From contig DHGC01000108.1 of the NCBI GenBank assembly GCA_002402585.1, forward strand, positions 1 through 36,153: a DNA stretch of 36,153 bases, in the 5' to 3' direction. The translations under genes and the position numbers were made by a program. The notes below the pieces were generated by a model that saw only the letters and a list, made by a program, of their open reading frames with translations, was not told the origin of the DNA and did no database searches. Positions within the stretch are counted from its first letter, which is position 1. The number at the start of each line of letters is the position of its first letter. The DNA comes from Erysipelotrichaceae bacterium UBA4808 (lineage in GTDB: Bacteria > Bacillota_I > Bacilli_A > Erysipelotrichales > Erysipelotrichaceae). Of this stretch, positions 15,304 through 22,250 are shown in pieces.

Positions 15304-16461
15304 TTAGTCCTCCTTGACGGGATAAATGGTCACACCCGTAACAACTCGATTCACTTCACCGGTAGGACATGGATTGTCCGTTGTAATCCCGGATGTATAC
15401 GATTTATAGAAACCAATCAGATGCGCAACGACAATGGCTTTGAGTGCGACATAATCCATACTCAAGCCATCGTAATTCAAGTTTAGTTTATAGTCACATG
15501 GCACATTGGCATCTTCATGATGCACCACAAGCACTTTGTAGCCCTTTTTCTGCGCACCCAATTCTTTAAGGAGATCCACTTCATAACGACGAGTTAAAGG
15601 ATCATCACTCAAATATACGACAATCAAACTCTTATCATTGATAAAAGACTTAGGTCCATGTCTGAATCCAGTTGGGGTATCAAACAAAGTCGCCACATTC
15701 CCAGCGGTTAACTCAAGTACTTTAAGGGCACTTTCTTGTGCGATGCCTTTCAAGAGGTTGGAGCCTAAATAGATGATGCGTTCAAACTTAAAATTGTTCA
15801 CAAAGTCTAACAAGCCAGCAGACTCATGTTCAATGAGATATTCCACTGCCTTCGCTAATTTCTCCACATCTTCTTTAGTTTCGTCCAAACTATCCAACTT
15901 AAACACCAATACCGTTGACAGATACATGCTGGTGAAACTGGATGTCATCGCAAAACCAAGATCATTGGTCTCATCGGGTAAAATCAAGGCGTATGTATTT
16001 TTCTGTGTCTTGGCAAGCTCAGCCAAAGCACCGTTTTTATTACAGGTAATGAACAAATGATAAAGATTTTTGTTCACAGTGTTCGCTGCATGTACCGATC
16101 CTACCGATTCAGGAGAGTTCCCACTTCGACCATAGGAGATGCATAGGGTCGGACGTGTGGGATGAACATAACGATCGGGTTCTGTAATCATATCTGTTGA
16201 TGGAACACTGCGTAAATTGAAATTGAAATCTTTGTTAAAGTAAGGCTCCAAGACATTTCCGACATATTCGCTGGTTCCAGCCCCAAGGAACACAATGTCA
16301 CAATCCTCACCCAAACCTTTTAAAAATGATTTCAAGGCACCTTTCTGCTTATTGATCAAGGTCCATGTCTTTAGCCACATGGAGGGTTGGTGCGTTATTT
16401 CACGCGCTGTTTCATAGGCGTTTTGTTTACGTAGATCGTTTTCATTCAATTGGAGTATCAT
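15304..16461 (-). CDS. agaS: AgaS-type SIS domain aldose/ketose isomerase-deaminase
   Basis: 385-residue protein with duplicated SIS domains: IVFLGAGTSEYVGN and later YLGSNLLKGIAQESALKVLE, plus ELTAGNVATLFDTPTGFRHG. The start MILQLNENDLRKQNAYETAREI resembles known AgaS N-termini. AgaS converts galactosamine-6-phosphate to tagatose-6-phosphate and ammonia. A GTG three codons upstream (16470) could also start the frame, but ATG 16461 has GGGTGA five bases before it. A -10-like TATAAT on the minus strand (16488-16493) suggests transcription begins near 16481; no good -35 was found. It heads the operon with EIIA, YajC and KbaZ. Confidence 0.9.
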   Translation of the reverse strand: MILQLNENDLRKQNAYETAREITHQPSMWLKTWTLINKQKGALKSFLKGLGEDCDIVFLGAGTSEYVGNVLEPYFNKDFNFNLRSVPSTDMITEPDRYVHPTRPTLCISYGRSGNSPESVGSVHAANTVNKNLYHLFITCNKNGALAELAKTQKNTYALILPDETNDLGFAMTSSFTSMYLSTVLVFKLDSLDETKEDVEKLAKAVEYLIEHESAGLLDFVNNFKFERIIYLGSNLLKGIAQESALKVLELTAGNVATLFDTPTGFRHGPKSFINDKSLIVVYLSDDPLTRRYEVDLLKELGAQKKGYKVLVVHHEDANVPCDYKLNLNYDGLSMDYVALKAIVVAHLIGFYKSYTSGITTDNPCPTGEVNRVVTGVTIYPVKED

Positions 16462-16568
16462 AAGGGTCACCCACTTTCTTCATCTTCATTATAGTCAAGC
16501 CCACTCGCTTAGTGTTTATCTTTTTAGTTTCATTCTTTATCCTTATCACCATTTTTTACAATACTATC

Positions 16569-16596
16569 TTGGCTTGACCCATTTCTTCGTTATAAT
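16569..16596 (+). promoter_or_regulatory. Promoter directly abutting the 172-residue membrane-protein gene
   Basis: -35 TTGGCT (16569-16574), 16-base spacer, perfect TATAAT (16591-16596). The ATG is at 16603, six bases after the -10, so the predicted transcription start coincides with the start codon. No Shine-Dalgarno sequence lies between. Confidence 0.65.
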
Positions 16597-16602
16597 GAAA
16601 GT

Positions 16603-17121
16603 ATGAAAAACACTGCACCTGAACGTCGTATCTTAGGCATTTATTATGACAAAGATCATCGTCCCTATTTCTATCATTCAAAATCACGTACTGCTTATTT
16701 CATCCCTGAAAAAGATATCAAGATGGCAGAGGTCGTGGCGTATCGTCATTGGATCGCAATTGCCGTTGGTGTCGTCCTGTATACCTTGTTTCAAGGAACA
16801 CCTGTTTATGCCTTTTCTGTCAGTGCCTTGTTGTTTGTGTCCCTTGAATATTTCTATCGCCAAAAGATGCTCATGAAGTATAGAAAGATTTCACCTTTCA
16901 CACCCCATCAAAATGCACGTTCAAAAGCCATGAATGAACAAAAGACCTCGCTCCTTTTAATCAAGACAATTGCTTATTTCGCAGTCGCAGGCTTGCTTGC
17001 TTGGACCATCTTGGACCAGAACAATACCGGACCCAGTCTTGCAGTCTTGGTTGCTATGATTGGCATCACCGTAATTTCTGGTATTCAAAATCTCATCTTG
17101 TTAGTAAAGAAGTTGCGATAA
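16603..17121 (+). CDS. Membrane protein of unknown function (172 aa)
   Basis: I do not recognise this protein. It has a short N-terminal soluble part rich in aromatic residues (YYDKDHRPYFYHS, then TAYFIPEKDIKM), then four hydrophobic segments at about 50-66, 69-85, 122-141 and 146-166, with a basic loop between the second and third. The C-terminus ends LLVKKLR, probably cytoplasmic. Its start codon follows a TATAAT box by six bases with no ribosome binding site, so its mRNA is probably leaderless. It is divergent from agaS and followed by a strong terminator. No link with sugar metabolism can be shown. Confidence 0.75.
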   Translation: MKNTAPERRILGIYYDKDHRPYFYHSKSRTAYFIPEKDIKMAEVVAYRHWIAIAVGVVLYTLFQGTPVYAFSVSALLFVSLEYFYRQKMLMKYRKISPFTPHQNARSKAMNEQKTSLLLIKTIAYFAVAGLLAWTILDQNNTGPSLAVLVAMIGITVISGIQNLILLVKKLR

Positions 17122-17161
17122 ACGTTACCCACATAAAGATCTCTTTGTTAAGATCCTATTC

Positions 17162-17185
17162 GATCGCAATTGCGATCTTTTTTTT
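17162..17185 (+). terminator. Terminator after the 172-residue membrane-protein gene
   Basis: Perfect palindrome GATCGCAATTGCGATC (17162-17177) followed by eight T residues. Confidence 0.92.
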
Positions 17186-17228
17186 ACGTTGGTACCCATC
17201 CATTAGGAAATCGTTCTTCTTATTGGAT

Positions 17229-17238
17229 ATGCTATAAT
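17229..17238 (+). promoter_or_regulatory. Extended -10 promoter abutting the 196-residue gene
   Basis: TATGCTATAAT contains TG-N-TATAAT, an extended -10 (hexamer 17233-17238). The ATG at 17245 begins six bases later, so transcription likely starts at or next to the A of the ATG. No clear -35 was seen. Confidence 0.62.
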
Positions 17239-17244
17239 TCAATT

Positions 17245-17835
17245 ATGAATTTATCGATTATTAAACACCTAACAAAGAAGAGTATTCCCCTCAATAGTTA
17301 TCGAAGAGATCAAGAATCCGGTCGTGTCATCATTCAGATTTCTTTAGATAAGTACGATGATGTTTTTGATGACTGGGATTCCTCTCCATTTAAGATGAGG
17401 GATATCGAAGACGAATTCTTAGATTTTATTTGGGATTCAATTGAGGACATTCCTTCGCATATGGATGTTATTTTTGAATTTTCGATTCCTCAGTCTTTGC
17501 AGAATGAACAAAAAGAAAAAGTGTTGATTAGTGCTCTGAATCATCAGTTTGACTACATGCTAAGAAAAATCAAGCGTCAGAGAATCAAAGACCTTAAAGA
17601 AACCTTACGTTACTTTTCAATTGGAGTTTTCTTCTTCATTGTCTTCTATACCGTGTTTGATGAAGCATCCAGTTTTATTTCGCAAATCATTAAAGATGGA
17701 CTCTTTGTCGGCGGTTGGTTGTTTATTTGGGAAACATTTTCAAACATCTTCATTAAATCCTATAAGCTCTCCGAAGAGCGACAAATCATCCAACGCTTTA
17801 AAAGAGCGCAAATCAAATTCATCTTGCGCCCTTAA
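17245..17835 (+). CDS. Small membrane protein of unknown function (196 aa)
   Basis: I do not recognise this protein. A longer frame opens at 17170, but that would begin inside the preceding terminator region, and the TATAAT at 17233-17238 would lie inside the gene; MNLSIIKHLTKK at 17245 is the better start. The N-terminal ~115 residues are soluble and acidic (YDDVFDDWDSS, RDIEDEFLDFIWDSIEDI). A basic linker (RKIKRQRIKDLKETL) precedes two hydrophobic segments (about 124-138 and 145-160), and the tail is basic. Its N-terminal part could be a cytoplasmic interaction domain anchored to the membrane. It appears to be leaderless like the gene before it. Confidence 0.72.
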   Translation: MNLSIIKHLTKKSIPLNSYRRDQESGRVIIQISLDKYDDVFDDWDSSPFKMRDIEDEFLDFIWDSIEDIPSHMDVIFEFSIPQSLQNEQKEKVLISALNHQFDYMLRKIKRQRIKDLKETLRYFSIGVFFFIVFYTVFDEASSFISQIIKDGLFVGGWLFIWETFSNIFIKSYKLSEERQIIQRFKRAQIKFILRP

Positions 17836-17874
17836 TTAAAAATTTAATACCCTAATAATTCCAAGCATTAATGC

Positions 17875-17896
17875 TCAAGTCTGAAGCTTGATTTTT
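17875..17896 (+). terminator. Terminator after the 196-residue gene
   Basis: TCAAG-TCTGAAG-CTTGA followed by TTTTT, next to a perfect 12-bp palindrome AGCATTAATGCT at 17864-17875. It overlaps the end of nagA on the other strand. Confidence 0.6.
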
Positions 17897-19037
17897 ACTT
17901 TTGATACACACTTTGGCCTAAAACATAGGTCTCAAGTACTTCGTAATCACGATCCAAGACAACGATATCCGCATCATAACCACTTCTTAAGCGACCTTTG
18001 ACATGTTCGATATGCAAGACCTTGGCAGGATTGATCGTACAGGCATTGATGGCACTGACTTCTTCCACGCCCGCAAGCTCGATTACATTCTTTAAACTCT
18101 GATTGAAGCGCAAGGTGCTACCCGCTAAGCTGTTTGAATTGGCCAAGTAGGCACCGCCATTGGCTTTGATGTCGATTTCTTGACCACCAAAGACATAGCG
18201 ACCTTCCCCAACACCCTTGGCTTGCAAGGCATCGGTAATCATGACCACATGGTCTTTACCTTTTGTCCTAAACAGAAGATTCACAACCGGCCAGCTGACA
18301 TGGATGCCATCGGTGATGATCTCTGAATAACCATCGCGAATCTGCATCGCTGCTCCTGCTAGATTGGGTTCACGATGGTTGAATGGGCTCATGCCATTGA
18401 AGGTATGTGTGAAGCCATTGGCCCCATTGGCTAAAGCAAATAGACTTTCGGCGTAGGTTGCGGCTGAATGACCAATATTGATGGATACACCCATCTTCTT
18501 GACTTCCTTGATAAATGTATAGTTCTTATCATTTTCAACAGCCATCGTCATGATTTTAAGTAAACCCTTGGACGCATCATAATAACGTTTGAATTGTTCA
18601 ATATCTGGCATGATGATGTATTTCTCAGGTTGTGCACCTTTATAGAGCGTACACAGATAAGGACCTTCCAAGTGAATCCCCACAATCTGAGCACCATCAG
18701 GTTTCTTTTCTGCAACTTCCGCGACTTTCTGTAAAGCCTTTGTCAATACTTCTTCACTCTGTGTGATGGTGGTTGGACACAAGGAAGTGACGCCTTCTTG
18801 AGGGATCTGTTTCAGCCATCGAACCAAACCTTCTTCGTCCGCATCGTTGGTATCAAAGGCAAAAGCCCCATGACAATGCGTATCGATGAAGCCTGGTAGA
18901 ATGCGATGATCGCCATAATCCTTGTCTACTTCTTTAGTATTGTATGGCCAGATCGTGATGATCTTTCCATCTTCGATTTCCAATTGGGCACTGACCCAAA
19001 GTTCTTCTAAATAAACACGTGTGCTTTGAATGATCAT
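17895..19037 (-). CDS. nagA: N-acetylglucosamine-6-phosphate deacetylase
   Basis: Cytoplasmic amidohydrolase of 380 residues that removes acetate from GlcNAc-6-P (or GalNAc-6-P in AgaA-type enzymes). Metal and catalytic motifs: GFIDTHCHG (H54, H56), HLEGPYL (E124), NIGHSAAT (H190), GFTHTFNGM (H211) and MITDAL (catalytic D269). It is encoded alone on the minus strand, with TAGAGG before the ATG at 19037; no convincing promoter was found in 19038-19136. Its nearness to the amino-sugar PTS and agaS suggests it supplies the deacetylation step of that pathway, since no separate agaA is visible. Confidence 0.95.
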   Translation of the reverse strand: MIIQSTRVYLEELWVSAQLEIEDGKIITIWPYNTKEVDKDYGDHRILPGFIDTHCHGAFAFDTNDADEEGLVRWLKQIPQEGVTSLCPTTITQSEEVLTKALQKVAEVAEKKPDGAQIVGIHLEGPYLCTLYKGAQPEKYIIMPDIEQFKRYYDASKGLLKIMTMAVENDKNYTFIKEVKKMGVSINIGHSAATYAESLFALANGANGFTHTFNGMSPFNHREPNLAGAAMQIRDGYSEIITDGIHVSWPVVNLLFRTKGKDHVVMITDALQAKGVGEGRYVFGGQEIDIKANGGAYLANSNSLAGSTLRFNQSLKNVIELAGVEEVSAINACTINPAKVLHIEHVKGRLRSGYDADIVVLDRDYEVLETYVLGQSVYQK

Positions 19038-19136
19038 AGTGCTACCTCTATACTTTATCTAATCACAATTATTTCTCAATTAAAAGTCGTGTGCCAACAT
19101 CTGTTGATTACGACAAACGAATTGAACAAATAGACA

Positions 19137-19162
19137 CAAAAAACAGATCGACTTGGACCTGT
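19137..19162 (-). terminator. Terminator after perR
   Basis: Minus strand stem ACAGGTC/GATCTGT (one G-T pair) with six-base loop, followed by TTTTTTGTG. It overlaps the perR stop codon. Confidence 0.7.
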
Positions 19163-19533
19163 TAGTGTGTACGACATTGTTCACATTTGCCAAACAACAT
19201 CAATTTGTAATCGTCTACCATCATTGTGGGATGATTCAATAAATGTTCTTCTAAACCGTTGATGTGAATATCAAGGATGGTTCCACAACTTTCACAATAA
19301 AAGTGTTCATGGTTATCCATCAACGCATCATAACGTTCACTATCACCCGGAACAGATACCTTACGGATACGTCCTTCTGTGGCAAATTGGTTCAAATTGC
19401 GGTAGACGGTCGCTAAGCTCAATTTTGGATTATCCTTCTTTAAGTAAAGATATATTTCGTCCGCTGTTGGATGATCTTTTAAGTGATTGACCGCATCAAG
19501 AATGATTTCTTTTTGACGAGTATTTTTCATCAT
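19162..19533 (-). CDS. perR: Fur-family regulator, PerR type
   Basis: 123-residue metalloregulator. A winged-helix DNA-binding domain (HPTADEIY, LATVYRNLNQF) is followed by a metal-binding dimerisation domain with NHEHFYCESC and CEQC, the four-cysteine structural zinc site. The histidine of HPTADEIY and the aspartate in GDSERYD correspond to peroxide-sensing metal ligands of PerR. The longest frame starts at 19587, but ATG 19533 follows GGAGG by four bases and starts the natural sequence MMKNTRQKEIILDAV. It is divergent from the peroxiredoxin, with a PerR/Fur-like box in between, so it probably represses that gene and itself. Confidence 0.88.
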   Translation of the reverse strand: MMKNTRQKEIILDAVNHLKDHPTADEIYLYLKKDNPKLSLATVYRNLNQFATEGRIRKVSVPGDSERYDALMDNHEHFYCESCGTILDIHINGLEEHLLNHPTMMVDDYKLMLFGKCEQCRTH

Positions 19534-19554
19534 ATCGCCTCCTATACGCGCTAC

Positions 19555-19583
19555 ATTATAGAACAAATTTGTTCGTTTGTATA
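19555..19583 (-). promoter_or_regulatory. perR promoter with a 14-bp palindrome in the spacer
   Basis: Minus strand -35-like TATACA (19578-19583), 17-base spacer, -10 TATAAT (19555-19560). The spacer contains the perfect palindrome GAACAAATTTGTTC (19561-19574), different from a PerR box. It could be the operator of another regulator. Confidence 0.6.
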
Positions 19584-19623
19584 GCATTGCATTTTTTTAA
19601 CAAGTGCTCTATTATATTAATAA

Positions 19624-19638
19624 TGATAATTGTTATCA
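19624..19638 (+). promoter_or_regulatory. PerR/Fur-like box in front of the peroxiredoxin gene
   Basis: TGATAATTGTTATCA fits a 7-1-7 Fur-family inverted repeat (TGATAAT N ATTATCA) with a single mismatch. It lies right after a TTAACA...AATAAT promoter-like pair and just before the AAAGGAG ribosome binding site. Confidence 0.75.
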
Positions 19639-19659
19639 TAAAGGAGATTTATAAATACA

Positions 19660-20337
19660 ATGGAAGAAAACATAGTCTATCGCATGCCACTTATTGGGGA
19701 CGCAGCTCCGGCCTTTACTGCGAAAACAACACAGGGAGATATCAATTTTCCATCCGATTATGAAGGCAAATGGGTTATTTTGTTCTCGCACCCTGCTGAC
19801 TTCACACCAGTTTGTACAACTGAATTCATGACTTTTGCCTCCATGGCGGATGAATTCAAAGCTTTGAATACTGAACTTGTTGGTTTATCCGTAGATTCCT
19901 TGTATGCACACATCGCTTGGTTGCGTCGTATTCAAGAGATCGAATGGAAGAATTTCAAGAATGTGGAAGTCAAATTCCCCTTGATTGAAGACATCAAGAT
20001 GGATGTATCGAAGCTTTATGGCATGATTCAACCTTCACAATCCACAACTCAAGCGGTTCGTGCTGTCTTCGTTATTGATCCAAAGGGTATTATTCGTACT
20101 ATTCTATACTATCCACTATCCACAGGACGAAACTTTGATGAAATCAAACGCATTATCTTAGCACTTCAAAAAGCCGATAAAGATGCATGTGCAACCCCTG
20201 CCGACTGGAGACCCGGTGAAGATGTCATCGTTCCTACTGCTGGTTCATGCGGTGTCGCAAAAGAACGTATGGAAAGCAAAGTTGATGATCAATACTGCTT
20301 GGATTGGTTCATGTGTTTCAGAAGAGAAAGCAAATAA
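19660..20337 (+). CDS. Peroxiredoxin, Prx6/archaeal thioredoxin-peroxidase type
   Basis: 225-residue thiol peroxidase that reduces hydrogen peroxide and organic peroxides. The peroxidatic cysteine is C52 in FTPVCTTEF, with the conserved proline and threonine next to it. The C-terminal extension carries C197, C213 and C219; the C213/C219 pair, six residues apart, parallels the two C-terminal cysteines of archaeal enzymes such as that of Aeropyrum, whereas bacterial AhpC is shorter and differs here. AAAGGAG precedes the ATG. The box upstream and divergent perR indicate peroxide induction. A strong terminator follows. Confidence 0.93.
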   Translation: MEENIVYRMPLIGDAAPAFTAKTTQGDINFPSDYEGKWVILFSHPADFTPVCTTEFMTFASMADEFKALNTELVGLSVDSLYAHIAWLRRIQEIEWKNFKNVEVKFPLIEDIKMDVSKLYGMIQPSQSTTQAVRAVFVIDPKGIIRTILYYPLSTGRNFDEIKRIILALQKADKDACATPADWRPGEDVIVPTAGSCGVAKERMESKVDDQYCLDWFMCFRRESK

Positions 20338-20342
20338 TAAGC

Positions 20343-20367
20343 AAAGCTTGGTTCGCCAAGCTTTTTT
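20343..20367 (+). terminator. Terminator after the peroxiredoxin gene
   Basis: AAGCTTGG-TTCG-CCAAGCTT followed by T residues. It lies between convergent genes and has the same 8-bp stem as the hairpin at 35290. Confidence 0.9.
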
Positions 20368-21205
20368 AGTCCAATAAATATCCTGTTTCTTGAACGATTG
20401 TTGCATAGTCATCGGGATGAAGTTCATGACCTGCACCCTCGAGTTTGACGAAACGTGCATATGGTATCATTTTTGCCAAGTACTCCCCATGTATGATGGG
20501 GATCACATTATCAAGCGTCCCATGGAGGATGAGTGTAGGTACTTGAATTGTTTCGGGTTTGCTTAAAACATCCGTACTGACTTTCGCAAAAGCATGATTA
20601 AGCTTTGCATTGTAGTCCGTTGCTCTTTCCACATCCTTCTCAATCATGCGATAAACAGAATCAAGGTCGTATTGTCTTTCACTCTGATGGGTGGCTTGCC
20701 ACTGCTTAAAAGCGTAATCCACTTGAGCTCGAAAACCCTCAGGCTGGTAATCACCATAGTGATCAAAGAACGCTTTGACTTCATCGCTAAAGACAGGTAG
20801 TGCTTCAGCGCCTTCCCCAAAGTACATCCCTGCATAAAGCACCAAGGCTTTGACGCGTTCAGGATGTCGATGCACGATCATCTGTCCAAGCATCGCACCC
20901 ATGGACATTCCAAAAATAACAGCTTTATCAATCTGATACGCGTCTAAAATATGCATCGCATCATCACTCAAGGTTTCAAAATCATAAGCAGGTCTTCCAA
21001 CAGGATAACAGGTGGATACCCCGGTATCACGATTGTCATAGCGAATCACAAAGAATCCCTTTTCCACAAACATCTGACATAAAGCTTCATCCCACCACAG
21101 TAGGGAGCTTGCGGAACCCATGATCAAAAGTAGACAAGGATTTTTGGGATCACCAAAACTTTCGGTCATGATCTGAACATCATTGAATTGAACAATTTTT
21201 TCCAT
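20366..21205 (-). CDS. Alpha/beta hydrolase
   Basis: 279-residue serine hydrolase of the alpha/beta fold. Nucleophile elbow GMSMG (S101), oxyanion-loop region IMGSASSLLWWDEAL, RYDNRDTGVS as in RdmC/esterase-like members, acid residue in LHGTLDNVIP and histidine in GAGHEL. No signal peptide is seen, so it is cytoplasmic. The substrate is unknown; esterases and proline-iminopeptidase-like enzymes share this arrangement. GAGGA precedes the ATG, and a promoter TTGACC-17-TACACT lies upstream. Confidence 0.85.
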   Translation of the reverse strand: MEKIVQFNDVQIMTESFGDPKNPCLLLIMGSASSLLWWDEALCQMFVEKGFFVIRYDNRDTGVSTCYPVGRPAYDFETLSDDAMHILDAYQIDKAVIFGMSMGAMLGQMIVHRHPERVKALVLYAGMYFGEGAEALPVFSDEVKAFFDHYGDYQPEGFRAQVDYAFKQWQATHQSERQYDLDSVYRMIEKDVERATDYNAKLNHAFAKVSTDVLSKPETIQVPTLILHGTLDNVIPIIHGEYLAKMIPYARFVKLEGAGHELHPDDYATIVQETGYLLD

Positions 21206-21227
21206 TGGATCTTCCTCACTTTATTTA

Positions 21228-21256
21228 AGTGTACGTTACTTATGATTTTCGGTCAA
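21228..21256 (-). promoter_or_regulatory. Promoter of the alpha/beta hydrolase gene
   Basis: Minus strand -35 TTGACC (21251-21256), 17-base spacer, -10 TACACT (21228-21233). The divergent ROK gene may use TGC-TAAACT (extended -10 like) at about 21269-21277. Confidence 0.6.
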
Positions 21257-21298
21257 TTCCAGTGACTTATGCTAAACTAAACTTAAGAGGACATCATC

Positions 21299-22168
21299 AT
21301 GAAACTATGCGGAATTGAAGCCGGTGGAACAAAGTTTGTTTGTGGAATTTCCGATGAAAATGGAAACCTTAGCGAACAAATCAGCTTTCCAACCACGACA
21401 CCAGAAGAAACATTGAAGCAGTGCCAAGCATTTATCATCAAGCATAAACCAGACGCATTGGGTATCGCTTCGTTTGGACCAATTGATCTTAATGTAAAAA
21501 GCGAGCATTATGGATACATCACTACAACGCCAAAATCGAATTGGTTGTATGTCAATATCTTAGGCTCCATGCGTGAAGTCTTTGATGGACCGATTGGATT
21601 TGATACCGATGTGAATGGGGCTGCCCTTGGGGAAAGTCTTTGGGGTAGAGCACAGGATGTGGCTTCCTGTTTATACATTACGATTGGGACCGGTATCGGA
21701 GGTGGCTTTGTATCCAACAAACAATGTCTCCATGGTTTGGTTCACCCTGAGATGGGACACATGCACCTTGCCTCGCTCAGTATTTCGGATGGTGTTTGTC
21801 CTTATCATCACAATTGTTGGGAAGGCTTGGCCAGTGGACCAGCACTTGAAAAGCGCTGGGGGATGAAAGCGAGCGAACTCGGCAGCGATCATCCCGCTTG
21901 GAAAGAAGAGGCACGTTTGATTGGTGAAGCTTTAAGCACACTGATTTGTGTGTTATCACCAGAGCGTATTCTCTTGGGTGGCGGTGTCATGCATCAAACG
22001 CAACTGTTCCCCATGATTCGTTTGGTTGTGAAAGAACGTCTCAATGGCTATATCGCACATCCTTCCATTCTTACAATGGATGAACACTACATCACTGCTC
22101 CAGGCTTAGGCGATGAGGCTGGATTGCTTGGTGCGTGTGCATTAGGTCATAAAGCTTACCTTAGATAA
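21299..22168 (+). CDS. ROK family fructokinase
   Basis: 289-residue ATP-dependent sugar kinase. Phosphate-binding motif GIEAGGTKFVCG (5-16), catalytic aspartate in FDTDVNGAALGE, the ROK signature TIGTGIGGGFV, and a zinc-binding cluster HPEMGHMHL...CPYHHNCWEG. The set is typical of ROK fructokinases (ScrK/GmuE-like), which phosphorylate fructose and sometimes mannose or tagatose. AAGAGGA precedes the ATG. It is monocistronic with its own strong terminator. A role in phosphorylating a sugar of the neighbouring amino-sugar pathway is possible but unsupported. Confidence 0.92.
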   Translation: MKLCGIEAGGTKFVCGISDENGNLSEQISFPTTTPEETLKQCQAFIIKHKPDALGIASFGPIDLNVKSEHYGYITTTPKSNWLYVNILGSMREVFDGPIGFDTDVNGAALGESLWGRAQDVASCLYITIGTGIGGGFVSNKQCLHGLVHPEMGHMHLASLSISDGVCPYHHNCWEGLASGPALEKRWGMKASELGSDHPAWKEEARLIGEALSTLICVLSPERILLGGGVMHQTQLFPMIRLVVKERLNGYIAHPSILTMDEHYITAPGLGDEAGLLGACALGHKAYLR

Positions 22169-22208
22169 TGTTTCAGTGATGGACACACTGACGATCATCA
22201 GCATAGAT

Positions 22209-22250
22209 AAGAACTCTATGTGTATCCCGTACACATAAAGTTCTTTTTTT
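22209..22250 (+). terminator. Terminator after the fructokinase gene
   Basis: Long hairpin: AAGAACT and TATGTGTA (22209-22224) pair with TACACATA and AGTTCTT (22230-22245) with one mismatch, then T residues. It has a T-run only on the plus strand. Confidence 0.92.

Noticed and set aside
19561..19575. GAACAAATTTGTTC as a LexA/SOS box
   Set aside because: The Gram-positive SOS box has four bases between GAAC and GTTC; here there are six, and no DNA-repair gene follows.
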